NCBI GenBank assembly: GCA_963695975.1
Contig: CAVOIB010000002.1
Location: forward strand, 434,001-498,000
Direction of reading: 5' to 3'
DNA from: JBBQVZ01 sp963695975
GTDB lineage: Bacteria > Actinomycetota > UBA4738 > HRBIN12
DNA length: 64,000 bases
Numbering within the stretch: position 1 is the first letter of the stretch; each line of letters starts with the position of its first letter. Below are positions 7,570 through 16,070 of the stretch, piece by piece. Below the pieces are notes generated by a model. That model saw nothing but the letters and a program-made list of their open reading frames with translations. It was not told the DNA's origin and did no database searches. The translations under genes and the position numbers were made by a program.

Positions 7570-9110
7570 CTGCCCGTCCCTCTATCGGCGGGTGGGAGGG
7601 TGAACGAGAATGTCGCCCCGCCGCCCGGCGTGTCCTCGATCCAGATGTCGCCATCGAGCAGGGTAACGAAGCCTTTGCAGATCGCCAGACCCAAGCCGGA
7701 TCCGAGACGAGGGTTCCGGTCGTCCATCCGGTAGAACGGGTAGAAGAGCTGTTCCCGTGCCGCTTGTGGAACCCCTGGGCCGTGGTCGACGACCCTGACG
7801 ACGACCAGGCTGTTCGAGCGCCGGACATCCACCTCGAGCTTGGTCGCCTCCCTGTCGATCGAAGCATTGGCCGCGTTCTCGAGGAGGTTGCTCATGATCC
7901 GGTCTAGGAACACTGGGTCGGCTCTGACCAGCTGCGCCTCGGGCACGATCCGCACGTCGACATCGATTTCGTTCCGCTGATGCCGCAACCGATCGACCGA
8001 TTCTGCGATGGCCTCGACCATGTCGACGGTCTGCGGGCGGGCACGGAGGGTCCCCGCCTCGATCCTCGACATGTCGAGGAGGTTGGCGATCAGTGCGTTG
8101 AGCCTATCGGTCTCCGCGTCGATCGCTTCGAGGGCCTCTCGTCGGTCCAGCGCCGTGGTTCCCGGCACATCCGCGATCAGATCCGTCACGGATGCCTTGA
8201 TCGCCGACAGCGGGCTCCGAAGGTCGTGTGAGACGGCCGCGAGCAGCGAGCGGCGAACGCTCTCGGTCTGCCGGTAGACCTCCGCCTCCGTCGCGGCGCG
8301 GAGCAGTCGATCGCGCTCAAGGACGAGGGCGAGCTGATCGCAGAACGCCCGCAGGACGCGGCTCTCGGGCGGGGTAAGGGGTGGCCGGTCGCCCTTCAGC
8401 ACAACGAGCCCGAGCATCCTCCCGCCGACCGACAGCGGGAGCCGTTCCGGTGGTTGCTCTGGCGAACGAGGGTCCCAGGTCGCGGTCACCGATCCGGCGT
8501 CGGCTCCCACCGTCACCTGCTGGACCAGGCCGCGGACGTCCTCCGTCTGCTCTACGAAAAGAGCGGCGGCGTCGTACCCGAACGCTTGCTTCACCGTGAG
8601 GAGCGCCACCTGGATCGTGTCCTCACCGGGAACGCGCGTCGTGAGCTCACGACTGAGCTCCTGGATCGTTCGCAGTTCCGCTTCGCGAGCTTCGGCGGCT
8701 CGGGCCCGTTCGGCCGCCCGTGCCAGGAGCTCCGAGATGATCACGGAGAGCGCGAGGAAGGCGAACAGGACCGCCACGTATTCGGGACGCGCGATCGTCC
8801 ACCTGTTGTACGGGGGCAGGAAGAAGTAGTTGAAGGAAAGGAAGCCGAGGACCGACGCAACGATGCCAGGACCAAGGCTACCGGTCGCGGCGGCTGCGAC
8901 CACGACCGCGAGGTAGGCGAACCCCTTGCTAAGCGGCGTGATGTCGTCGCGGATCGGCAGGAACACGACGGTGACGAGCAAGGTTCCTGCGACCGCGATG
9001 ACGTATCCGGCGATCTGCAGATTCGGACTGGTTCTGGTGAGGCGCGCGAGGACGGGGATCCCGTGACCATGGGGATCGGAGAGGTCGCGAGTGCTGGCTG
9101 AACCGTCCAC
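7566..9110 (-). CDS. Sensor histidine kinase equal to the C-terminal half of KdpD
   Basis: 514 aa. Four closely packed helices of the DUF4118 (KdpD transmembrane) type at about residues 30-125 include SFNYFFLPPYNRWTI. A GAF domain follows (about 150-270), then HisKA with phospho-acceptor His in LLAAVSHDLRSPLSAIK, N box MSNLLENAANAS and G boxes DHGPGVP and LGSGLGLAICKG. The ATP-grasp-like KdpD domain and Usp domain that precede DUF4118 in E. coli KdpD are absent here but are encoded alone at 14120-15313. The start is GTG 9110; a TATCCT hexamer ends 6 nt upstream, suggesting a leaderless mRNA. It presumably phosphorylates the KdpE encoded directly downstream. Confidence 0.88.
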   Translation of the reverse strand: MDGSASTRDLSDPHGHGIPVLARLTRTSPNLQIAGYVIAVAGTLLVTVVFLPIRDDITPLSKGFAYLAVVVAAAATGSLGPGIVASVLGFLSFNYFFLPPYNRWTIARPEYVAVLFAFLALSVIISELLARAAERARAAEAREAELRTIQELSRELTTRVPGEDTIQVALLTVKQAFGYDAAALFVEQTEDVRGLVQQVTVGADAGSVTATWDPRSPEQPPERLPLSVGGRMLGLVVLKGDRPPLTPPESRVLRAFCDQLALVLERDRLLRAATEAEVYRQTESVRRSLLAAVSHDLRSPLSAIKASVTDLIADVPGTTALDRREALEAIDAETDRLNALIANLLDMSRIEAGTLRARPQTVDMVEAIAESVDRLRHQRNEIDVDVRIVPEAQLVRADPVFLDRIMSNLLENAANASIDREATKLEVDVRRSNSLVVVRVVDHGPGVPQAAREQLFYPFYRMDDRNPRLGSGLGLAICKGFVTLLDGDIWIEDTPGGGATFSFTLPPADRGTGS

Positions 9111-9157
9111 AAGCCGAGGATACGCTTCTACCCGTTGGCCCAGACCGTTTGTGACCC

Positions 9158-9224
9158 AGTCTTACGACTCCCATAGGGCGGGACCCCGAGTCCTTACGGA
9201 GCCCTCATACGGTGGACCTATGCT
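9158..9224 (+). promoter_or_regulatory. kdp operon promoter with two imperfect direct repeats
   Basis: A TATGCT -10 hexamer at 9219-9224 lies 6 nt before the first ATG of the operon. Upstream are two imperfect copies of a roughly 20-bp element: AGTCTTACGACTCCCATA (9158-9175) and AGTCCTTACGGAGCCCTCAT (from 9189). Their starts are 31 bp apart, about three helical turns, as expected for OmpR-family regulators bound on one face. KdpE binding is inferred from position. Confidence 0.45.
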
Positions 9225-9230
9225 CGACCC

Positions 9231-9317
9231 ATGGGACTCGATCTGTTGATGGTGGTGCTGATGGTCGGCTTCTTCGTCTTGGCCGCAGCCTTCGTCGTTT
9301 GGCTGGACAGGGTATGA
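9231..9317 (+). CDS. 28-aa membrane peptide preceding kdpF
   Basis: Reads MGLDLLMVVLMVGFFVLAAA followed by FVVWLDRV. It is a single transmembrane helix with a short charged end. Similar tiny ORFs precede kdpF or kdpA in other bacteria and are usually unannotated. Its stop overlaps the kdpF start (ATGA), which supports real translation. There is no clear Shine-Dalgarno; the -10 TATGCT lies only 6 nt upstream, so the ATG may be the first bases of a leaderless transcript. It may be a stabilising subunit like KdpF or a translational coupler. Confidence 0.55.
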   Translation: MGLDLLMVVLMVGFFVLAAAFVVWLDRV

Positions 9318-9403
9318 GCTTCGCCGACGTCATCGAGTTGATCATTTCAGTCGCGCTGCTCGTGTACCTAACGATCGCGCTCGTTCGTCCGGAGTGGTTC
9401 TGA
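9314..9403 (+). CDS. kdpF: Potassium-transporting ATPase subunit KdpF
   Basis: 29 aa with one transmembrane helix (about residues 6-23) ending in LVRPEWF, the typical KdpF C-terminal signature (LxRPExF). KdpF stabilises the KdpABC complex and is not essential for catalysis. It overlaps the upstream 28-aa ORF by 4 nt, and kdpA starts 1 nt after its stop. Translational coupling is therefore likely. Confidence 0.88.
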   Translation: MSFADVIELIISVALLVYLTIALVRPEWF

Positions 9404-9404
9404 C

Positions 9405-11072
9405 ATGGCAACGTTCATCGTCTACGCGATCATCTTGACGCTGCTCGTCCCGCCTGTGGGTGCCTACATGTACCGCGTCTACACGTCGGAGAAGATCGGC
9501 CGGATCGAAGGCGCGATCTACCGGCTGATCGGCGTGGACCCGACGGTCGAGCAGACGTGGCGCCGCTACGCGAGCGGCGTCTTGTGGTTCAGCGGGATCG
9601 GCGTGGTGCTGGCCTACGTCCTGATGCGGACCCAGGGGCACCTACCGCTGAACCCGGTGGGTCTGCCCGCCGTGAACCAATACGTGTCCTTCAACACCGC
9701 CACGAGCTTCGTCACCAACACGAACTGGCAGGCCTACGGCGGCGAGACGACGATGACCTATTTGACCCAGATGCTGGTCATGACGTTCCAGAACTTCGTC
9801 TCGGCGGCCGTCGGCATGGCCGTCCTGGTCGCCCTCATCCGCGGGTTCGTCCGTTCGCGCACGGCAGAGCTCGGCAACTTCTGGAAGGACCTCGTTCGCA
9901 CCACCGTCTATGTCCTCCTCCCCTTCGGCGCGATCCTCGCGGTCCTGCTCATCAGCCAAGGGGTCGTGCAGACCTTCTCGAACTCTGCCGTCGTGCACGG
10001 GATCCAGGGCTTCGACCAGACGATCGCGCGCGGGCCGGTTGCCTCGCAGATCGCGATCAAGCAGCTCGGGACCAATGGTGGCGGCTTCTTCAACGTGAAC
10101 TCAGCTCATCCGTTCGAGGGTGGGAGCCCATTCGGCAACTTCTTGGAACTGCTCGCCATCCTCATGATCCCCGCCGCGCTCTGCTACACGTTCGGCAAGA
10201 TGGTCGGCAAGGTCCGCGAGGGCTGGGCGCTGTACGCGGCCATGCTGGTCCTCTTCGCCGCGGGCCTGTGGCTCACCGCGCCGCAGGAGCACTCCGCGTC
10301 GCAGTCGATGCGTGTCGCGGGCATCGCGGCTTCCGCCCCGAACATGGAGGGCAAGGAGGTGCGCTACGGGCCCGACCAGTCGTCCTTGTGGGCGGTTGCC
10401 ACGACCGACGCGTCCAACGGCAGCGTCAACTCGATGCACGACTCCTACCGACCGATAGGCATGGTCGGCCCGATGTTCAACATCGCCGTCGGCGAGGTCA
10501 TCTTCGGCGGGGTGGGGAGCGGTCTGTACGGGATGATCTTCTACGTCATCATCGCCGTGTTCATCGGCGGTCTCATGGTGGGCCGGACGCCCGAGTACCT
10601 GGGGAAGAAGATCGGCGCCCGGGAGGTCAAGCTCTCTGCGATCGCCGTCCTCGTGCCGTTCCTAGCGGTCCTGGCGATCACGGCGGTGGGTGCCGTCATC
10701 CCCGCGGGCACCGACGCCCGCCTCAACATGGGGCCACATGGACTGAGCGAGATCTTCTACGCCTTCGTCTCTCAGGGGAACAACAACGGCTCGGCGTTCG
10801 CGGGCCTCACCGCGAGCGGACCCTTCTACGCGATCGGGGGCGGCCTCCTGATGCTGGTCGACCGGTTCGTCCCGCTGCTCGCCGCGCTGGCGCTGGGCGG
10901 AGCTCTGGCGAAGGAGGGGATGGTACCCGTCACCGCCGGAACGCTTCCGACAGACAAGCCACTGTTCGTCGGTCTGCTGGACGGTGTCATCGTCGTGATC
11001 GGTGCCCTGACGTTCTTCCCCGTGCTGGCGCTCGGGGCCATAGTCGAGGGCCTTTCGAAGAAGCTGTGGTGA
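9405..11072 (+). CDS. kdpA: Potassium-transporting ATPase subunit A
   Basis: 555 aa, the K+ channel-like subunit of KdpFABC in the cytoplasmic membrane. Four pore repeats can be recognised, including TSFVTNTNWQAYGGE, QLGTNGGGFFNVNSAHPFE and SQGNNNGSAFAGL, which form the selectivity filter. About ten hydrophobic helices are visible and the length matches the family (about 555). Its ATG is 1 nt after the kdpF stop and kdpB follows after 13 nt, so the operon runs F-A-B-C. Confidence 0.96.
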   Translation: MATFIVYAIILTLLVPPVGAYMYRVYTSEKIGRIEGAIYRLIGVDPTVEQTWRRYASGVLWFSGIGVVLAYVLMRTQGHLPLNPVGLPAVNQYVSFNTATSFVTNTNWQAYGGETTMTYLTQMLVMTFQNFVSAAVGMAVLVALIRGFVRSRTAELGNFWKDLVRTTVYVLLPFGAILAVLLISQGVVQTFSNSAVVHGIQGFDQTIARGPVASQIAIKQLGTNGGGFFNVNSAHPFEGGSPFGNFLELLAILMIPAALCYTFGKMVGKVREGWALYAAMLVLFAAGLWLTAPQEHSASQSMRVAGIAASAPNMEGKEVRYGPDQSSLWAVATTDASNGSVNSMHDSYRPIGMVGPMFNIAVGEVIFGGVGSGLYGMIFYVIIAVFIGGLMVGRTPEYLGKKIGAREVKLSAIAVLVPFLAVLAITAVGAVIPAGTDARLNMGPHGLSEIFYAFVSQGNNNGSAFAGLTASGPFYAIGGGLLMLVDRFVPLLAALALGGALAKEGMVPVTAGTLPTDKPLFVGLLDGVIVVIGALTFFPVLALGAIVEGLSKKLW

Positions 11073-11085
11073 TGACGGAGTGAGC

Positions 11086-13161
11086 ATGCGAACGACGACA
11101 CCTTCCACTCAAGGACCTGAAGGCGGGGAACTGCACGGGGCGGTCCGGGCGCGCCCGCTGTTCGATCCGCCGATCGTGAAGCGAGCGCTGGTCGACAGCA
11201 TCCGCAAACTGAACCCCCGCACGCTGATGAAGAACCCGGTCATCTTCGTGGTCGAGGTCGTGTCCGTGATGGTGACCGTCCGGATCTTCGCCGACATATC
11301 GAGCAGCGGCCCGGTCGCGTTCGACACCGCGATCGCGATCGGCCTGTGGTTCACGGTCCTTTTCGCGAACTTCGCGGAGGCGATGGCGGAGGGACGCGGC
11401 AAGGCGCAGGCGGACGCCCTCAGGAAGACCCGCGCGGACCTCGTCGCTCGCCGGCTGAACGCCGATGGTACCGAGGAGACGATCCCCGCCACCCAGCTGC
11501 GAGCCGGCGATGTCGTGATGGTGAGCGCCGGTGAGTTGATCCCCGGCGACGGCGACATCGAGGAGGGCATCGCCTCTGTCGACGAGTCCGCCATCACGGG
11601 CGAGTCGGCCCCGGTCATCCGAGAGTCCGGTGGCGATCGCTCGGCGGTCACTGCCGGCACGAAGGTGCTGTCCGACTGGATCAAGGTGCGCATCACGGCT
11701 GGGCCAGGCGAGTCGTTCCTGGACCGCATGATCTTCCTCGTCGAGGGCGCCGAGCGACAGAAGACCCCGAACGAGATCGCGCTTTCGATCCTGCTCGCGA
11801 AGTTCACGATCATCTTCCTGATCGTCTGCGTCGCCCTGCAACCGTTCGCGATCTACTCGGGGAGCCGTCTCACGGACGCGGTCCTGATCGCGCTATTCGT
11901 GTGCTTGATCCCGACGACGATCGGCGGCCTCCTCTCGGCGATCGGGATCGCGGGGATGGACCGGCTCGTCCAACACAACGTACTCGCGATGAGCGGTCGC
12001 GCCGTCGAGGCGGCCGGCGACGTCTCAACGTTGCTGCTGGACAAGACCGGCACGATCACACTGGGAAACCGCCAGGCGGTTGCCTTCCACCCAGCCCCCG
12101 GAGTGGACGAGGAGCACCTGGCCGAGGTCGCGCAGTTCGCCTCGCTGGCCGACGAGACCCCCGAGGGGCGTTCGATCGTCGTCCTGGCGAAGGAGCGTTA
12201 CGGGATCCGGGAACGGGAGTTGCTCGAGACACATGCGCAGTTCGTGCCCTTCACCGCACAGACCCGGATGAGCGGCGTCGACCTGGACGGAACCGAGATC
12301 CGCAAGGGGGCCGTCGACGCGATCGTCGGCTGGTCCGGTCACGACATGCCCCCGGAGATGAACGCGGACGTCGAGCGGATCGCGCGAGCCGGGGGAACGC
12401 CGCTTGCGGTGGCGAAGGACCGCCAGCTCCTGGGCGTCATCGAACTGAAGGACATCATCAAGGAGGGCCTCGTCGAGCGGTTCGCCCAGATGCGGAAGAT
12501 GGGGATCCACACGGTCATGATCACCGGCGACAACCCGCTCACTGCTGCCGCGATCGCGCAGGAGTCGGGCGTCGACGACTTCCTCGCCGAGGCCACCCCC
12601 GAGACGAAGATGGCCCTCATCAAGCGTGAGCAGGAAGGCGGCGTGCTCGTCGCGATGACCGGCGACGGGACGAACGACGCGCCGGCACTCGCCCAGGCCG
12701 ACGTGGGCGTCGCGATGAACACCGGGACCACGGCGGCCAAGGAGGCCGGCAACATGGTCGACCTCGATTCCAACCCGACGAAGCTCATGGAGATCGTCGA
12801 GATCGGCAAGCAGCTGCTCATCACCCGCGGTTCGCTCACGACGTTCTCGATCGCGAACGACGTGGCGAAGTACTTCGCGATCATCCCGGCGATGTTCGTG
12901 ACGACGTTCCCGGTGCTCGACAAGCTCAACGTCATGAACCTGTCGACCCCCCAGTCGGCCATCCTGTCTGCGGTCATCTTCAACGCCGTCATCATCGTGT
13001 TGCTCGTGCCGCTCGCGCTCCGTGGCGTGAAGTATCGTCCGATGGGTGCGGCCGGGCTGCTCCGCCGCAACCTCCTGATCTACGGACTGGGCGGGATCAT
13101 CGCTCCATTCATCGGCATCAAGCTGATCGACATGCTCCTCACGGCGGTGCATTTCACATGA
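11086..13161 (+). CDS. kdpB: Potassium-transporting ATPase ATP-binding subunit
   Basis: About 691 aa, the P-type ATPase subunit that energises K+ uptake through KdpA. Phosphorylation motif DKTGT with Asp at about residue 319, actuator motif SAITGESAPV, hinge MTGDGTNDAPALAQADVGVAM, and TPETKMALI. Membrane segments are at about 40-90, 225-280 and 595-690. The ATG at 11086 is preferred over GTG 11080 because GGAG lies 5 nt before it. The stop overlaps the kdpC start (ATGA). Confidence 0.96.
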   Translation: MRTTTPSTQGPEGGELHGAVRARPLFDPPIVKRALVDSIRKLNPRTLMKNPVIFVVEVVSVMVTVRIFADISSSGPVAFDTAIAIGLWFTVLFANFAEAMAEGRGKAQADALRKTRADLVARRLNADGTEETIPATQLRAGDVVMVSAGELIPGDGDIEEGIASVDESAITGESAPVIRESGGDRSAVTAGTKVLSDWIKVRITAGPGESFLDRMIFLVEGAERQKTPNEIALSILLAKFTIIFLIVCVALQPFAIYSGSRLTDAVLIALFVCLIPTTIGGLLSAIGIAGMDRLVQHNVLAMSGRAVEAAGDVSTLLLDKTGTITLGNRQAVAFHPAPGVDEEHLAEVAQFASLADETPEGRSIVVLAKERYGIRERELLETHAQFVPFTAQTRMSGVDLDGTEIRKGAVDAIVGWSGHDMPPEMNADVERIARAGGTPLAVAKDRQLLGVIELKDIIKEGLVERFAQMRKMGIHTVMITGDNPLTAAAIAQESGVDDFLAEATPETKMALIKREQEGGVLVAMTGDGTNDAPALAQADVGVAMNTGTTAAKEAGNMVDLDSNPTKLMEIVEIGKQLLITRGSLTTFSIANDVAKYFAIIPAMFVTTFPVLDKLNVMNLSTPQSAILSAVIFNAVIIVLLVPLALRGVKYRPMGAAGLLRRNLLIYGLGGIIAPFIGIKLIDMLLTAVHFT

Positions 13162-13739
13162 TGAAGATCGCGCTTCGTGCCGCCCTCGCCACGATCGTCC
13201 TGCTCGTCCTGACCGCGGTGCTGTATCCGCTCGTGATCACCGGCGTCGCGCAGGTGGTGTTGAAGGACAAGGCCAATGGCTCCCTCGTGGAGGACAACGG
13301 GAAGGCCGTGGGCAGCTCCTTGATCGGCCAGCGGTGGGAGGGCGACCAGTGGTTCTACGGCAGGCCGTCGGCGATCTCCTACGACGCGTCGACGTCGTCG
13401 GGGACGAACCTGGGCCCGAACTCGAAGGATCTCGCCGGGTCGATCCAGGACCAGGCTGCCGCCATCATCAAGCTTGAAGGCCAGTACAACCCCGGGCTCA
13501 GCGTCGCGACCATCCCCGCCGACCTCCTAACGAGCTCAGCCAGCGGCCTCGACCCGGATATCAGTGAGTCTGCTGCTCTGTTCCAGATACCGCGGATCGC
13601 CGCGGTTCGGGGGGTCAGTGAAGATGCCGTCCGGCAGATCGTCGAGGACAACCTTCAGGGTCGCGATCTCGGATTCCTCGGTCAGGCACACGTGAACGTG
13701 TTGGAGCTGAACCTCGCGCTGGAGCACGTCGGCCAGTGA
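13158..13739 (+). CDS. kdpC: Potassium-transporting ATPase subunit C
   Basis: 193 aa. One N-terminal membrane helix (about residues 8-30) is followed by a soluble domain. KdpC signatures: VLYPLVITGVAQ, GSSLIGQRW, FYGRPSAISYDASTSSGTNLGP, ISESAALFQIPRIA, and the QIVEDNLQGRDLGFLG region near the end. It acts as the ATP-affinity-raising partner of KdpB. It overlaps kdpB by 4 nt, and the next small gene overlaps its stop. Confidence 0.95.
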   Translation: MMKIALRAALATIVLLVLTAVLYPLVITGVAQVVLKDKANGSLVEDNGKAVGSSLIGQRWEGDQWFYGRPSAISYDASTSSGTNLGPNSKDLAGSIQDQAAAIIKLEGQYNPGLSVATIPADLLTSSASGLDPDISESAALFQIPRIAAVRGVSEDAVRQIVEDNLQGRDLGFLGQAHVNVLELNLALEHVGQ

Positions 13740-14068
13740 TCGAAGTGGCGTCAGGAACCCGCATGGTCGTCGTGCTTGGGCGCGGTCGCTCTGAGGTCAA
13801 CCCTGCCGCGTACGTGGCGCGGGCGGCGGAGCGTCGGCTGCCGCTCCTGGTGCTCGCCGTCGGCTACCCCTTGAGCGAGCAGCAGCAGGCCTTCGTGACG
13901 GAGTGCATCGACCGCGCGTTCGCGGGCTACGTGGAGCTCGATGCCCGGATCATCACGCGAGCTGCGGAGCTCGGGCGCCACGTGGCTCCGACCGACGAGG
14001 TCACGATCGTGGCGGCCGGGCGCGATGAGCGTCGCATCGGGTCGACCCTCGCTCGCCTACCCTCCTAG
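13736..14068 (+). CDS. Usp-like small alpha/beta protein coupled to kdpC
   Basis: 110 aa, GTG start overlapping the kdpC stop (GTGA), so translation is coupled to the pump. Not assigned to a named family. The pattern is strand (RMVVVLGRG), helix (NPAAYVARAAERR), strand (LPLLVLAVG), long helix (SEQQQAFVTECIDRAFAGYV), helix (ARIITRAAELGRHV), strand (EVTIVAAGR), helix. This resembles a universal-stress-protein core without a clear ATP-binding Gly motif. Its place at the end of the kdp operon, together with a separate KdpD N-terminal protein carrying a Usp domain nearby, suggests a regulatory role in potassium signalling; this is inference. Confidence 0.6.
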   Translation: MIEVASGTRMVVVLGRGRSEVNPAAYVARAAERRLPLLVLAVGYPLSEQQQAFVTECIDRAFAGYVELDARIITRAAELGRHVAPTDEVTIVAAGRDERRIGSTLARLPS

Positions 14069-14119
14069 GCGGATGAGGCGACAGGCTCCCTGCGGCGTTC
14101 GTCGCTCCCGTGCCGCCAT

Positions 14120-15313
14120 TCAACGTTCGCGGCGCGCGATCACGTGGATGTCGATCTCGGGCGAGTTTCGGATCAGCCTGTTCACGAACGAGCCACGGAG
14201 GATCTCCTGCCACCGCGGCCTCAACGGTTCGCCCACGACGACCTGGGTGACATGCTGGCGGACGGCGTAGCCGATCACGCCTTCGACGGCGGAATCGGCC
14301 CTGATCACCTCCAACTCACCACCGAGCTTCGACGTCAGATCCCGGATGGCGTCGATCCACTCCGGTTCACCTCGCTGCTCGGTTCCGGCGACGTGGACCA
14401 CCAAGAGGTCGCCGTGGGCGCGTTGCGCGACCCTGGCACCGCGCCGGACGAGGTCGTCGGCCAACTCGGGCCGCGAGACGCAGACGAGCACGCGCTCCCG
14501 CGTGTCTGGGATCGAATCCTTGGTCCAACGCGAGAGCAGCTCCTCATCGACCTGGTTCGCCACGCGCATCAGCGCCAACTCACGGAGGGCCGTGAGGTTC
14601 TCCTCCGTGAAGAAGCGACGTAGCGCGAGCTCAGTCTTCCGCGCATCGGGGTATACGTTCCCGTGCATCATCCGGCGTCGCAACGCATGGGGCGACATGT
14701 CGACGAGCTCGACCTGATCGGCCACCTCCATGATCCAGTCCGGCACCGTCTCTCGCTGTTGGATCCCGGTCGCTTTCGCTACCACATCGTTCAGGCTCTC
14801 GATGTGCTGGACGTTCAGGGTGGTGATGACCTCGATCCCCTCCGCCACGATGTCGAGGACGTCCTCCCAACGTTTCGCCCTTCGCACCCCGGGAACGTTG
14901 GTGTGCGCCAGCTCGTCGACGAGGGCGACGTCGGGACTTCGGCGGATCACCGCGTCCGTATCCATCTCTTGCAGGACGATCCCTCGGTACTCGATCGCCA
15001 CGGGCGGCACGACTTCCAGGCCTTCGGCGAGAGCCTTCGTCTTGGGACGGCCGTACGTCTCGACGACGCCGATCACGACCTGGCTGCCCCGTTCGAGTCG
15101 GCGTTGACCCTCGTCGAGCATCGCATAAGTCTTGCCGACTCCGGGAGCCGCCCCAAGGTAGATCCGGAGTGGTGCGCGTTTGTCGGCGACCGCCTGCTTG
15201 TGGGTCCAGACGGTGCGGAGGGCCGACTCGATCGCCGGGCGACCGGCCAGCGACTCGACGGATTCTGTCTCGGTCGTCGGCTGGGTGGCCGTTCCCTCGT
15301 CCATCGCCGTCAT
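14120..15313 (-). CDS. kdpD: Stand-alone N-terminal half of KdpD (KdpD + Usp domains)
   Basis: About 397 aa, soluble. The KdpD domain (about residues 35-245) has a Walker A (GAAPGVGKTYAML), a Walker B-like VDELAHTNVPG, and the signatures VVETYGRPKT and LNVQHIESLND. A Usp domain follows (about 265-390: RVLVCVSRPELADD, GDLLVVHV, VVVGEPLRPRWQ, RGSFVNRLIR). The membrane, GAF and kinase domains of canonical KdpD are absent and the gene ends cleanly with a stop, so the split looks natural. Two KdpD-C-type kinases lie at 7566-9110 and 19267-20715. The start is ATG 15313 (alternative ATG 15304); the frame upstream overlaps the trkA gene. Confidence 0.88.
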   Translation of the reverse strand: MTAMDEGTATQPTTETESVESLAGRPAIESALRTVWTHKQAVADKRAPLRIYLGAAPGVGKTYAMLDEGQRRLERGSQVVIGVVETYGRPKTKALAEGLEVVPPVAIEYRGIVLQEMDTDAVIRRSPDVALVDELAHTNVPGVRRAKRWEDVLDIVAEGIEVITTLNVQHIESLNDVVAKATGIQQRETVPDWIMEVADQVELVDMSPHALRRRMMHGNVYPDARKTELALRRFFTEENLTALRELALMRVANQVDEELLSRWTKDSIPDTRERVLVCVSRPELADDLVRRGARVAQRAHGDLLVVHVAGTEQRGEPEWIDAIRDLTSKLGGELEVIRADSAVEGVIGYAVRQHVTQVVVGEPLRPRWQEILRGSFVNRLIRNSPEIDIHVIARRER

Positions 15314-15350
15314 TATGCGATGCCCGGACTGGGCAGGCGCATCGATGGAA

Positions 15351-16070
15351 CTAGAGCATCTCGCTGGTGCCGCTGAGTGGGTCCTTCGGGGTGCCGCCAA
15401 GCGCATCCTCACCGACGACGGCAGCGCGCAGCGCGACCTCGGAACCTGGCGAGCAGAGCGCGACCACCTCATCGCGCGGAGCGAAGACCGTCTCTGGCTG
15501 CGGGATCACGACGTGGCCGTCGCGGAGTATCGCGACCACGGCGGAATCGGGGGGCAAGCGCAGCTCGTACAGGGGACGCGCTACGGACGGGGACCGGTCG
15601 GGGAGGGTCATCTCGACGATCGAGATGCGCCCACCCTCCAGACGTATGAGTCGGACGAGGTCACCCACCGTCACAGCTTCCTCAACCATAGCTGTCAAGA
15701 TGTGAGGCGGAGACACGGCTGCGTCGACGCCCCATTGCTCGGTGAACAGCCACTCGTTCTTGGGGTGGTTGACCCGAGCCAGGACGCGGGGCACCGCGAA
15801 TTCCTGTTTCGCGAGCAGCGATGTCACCAGGTTGTCCTCGTCATCCCCCGTAGCAGCAACGACGACCTCCGCGTGCTTCAACTCGGCCTCATCGAGCACC
15901 CAAGGCTCGCAGGCATCGCCGAGCACGATCGCGACGTTCGGCGCCCACTCCTTGACCTTCGAGACGACATCGGGGTCCTGATCGATCAGCGTGACGTCGT
16001 GCCCCCGGTCTGCGAGGTCGGCTGCGAGATGCCGACCGACCGCTCCCGCTCCTGAGACGACGACCCTCAT
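15351..16070 (-). CDS. trkA: TrkA-type RCK potassium-uptake regulatory protein (second copy)
   Basis: 239 aa. RCK_N Rossmann domain with VVVSGAGAVGRHLAADLADRGHDVTLID and a second Asp/Glu-rich turn, then an RCK_C domain from about residue 140 (VEMTLPDRSPSVARPLYELRLPPD). These proteins bind NAD(H) or ATP and gate K+ transporters at the membrane. It overlaps the upstream trkA copy by 4 nt and precedes kdpD-N by 37 nt. The tail after about residue 215 is variable and Ser/Gly/Pro-rich. The two RCK proteins probably act as a heteromer with the APC transporter encoded upstream. Confidence 0.88.
   Translation of the reverse strand: MRVVVSGAGAVGRHLAADLADRGHDVTLIDQDPDVVSKVKEWAPNVAIVLGDACEPWVLDEAELKHAEVVVAATGDDEDNLVTSLLAKQEFAVPRVLARVNHPKNEWLFTEQWGVDAAVSPPHILTAMVEEAVTVGDLVRLIRLEGGRISIVEMTLPDRSPSVARPLYELRLPPDSAVVAILRDGHVVIPQPETVFAPRDEVVALCSPGSEVALRAAVVGEDALGGTPKDPLSGTSEML

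Noticed and set aside
14120..15313. c-di-AMP binding motif (SxS-x20-FTAxY) in the KdpD Usp domain
   Set aside because: The motif described for staphylococcal KdpD is not present; only the general Usp fold is visible.
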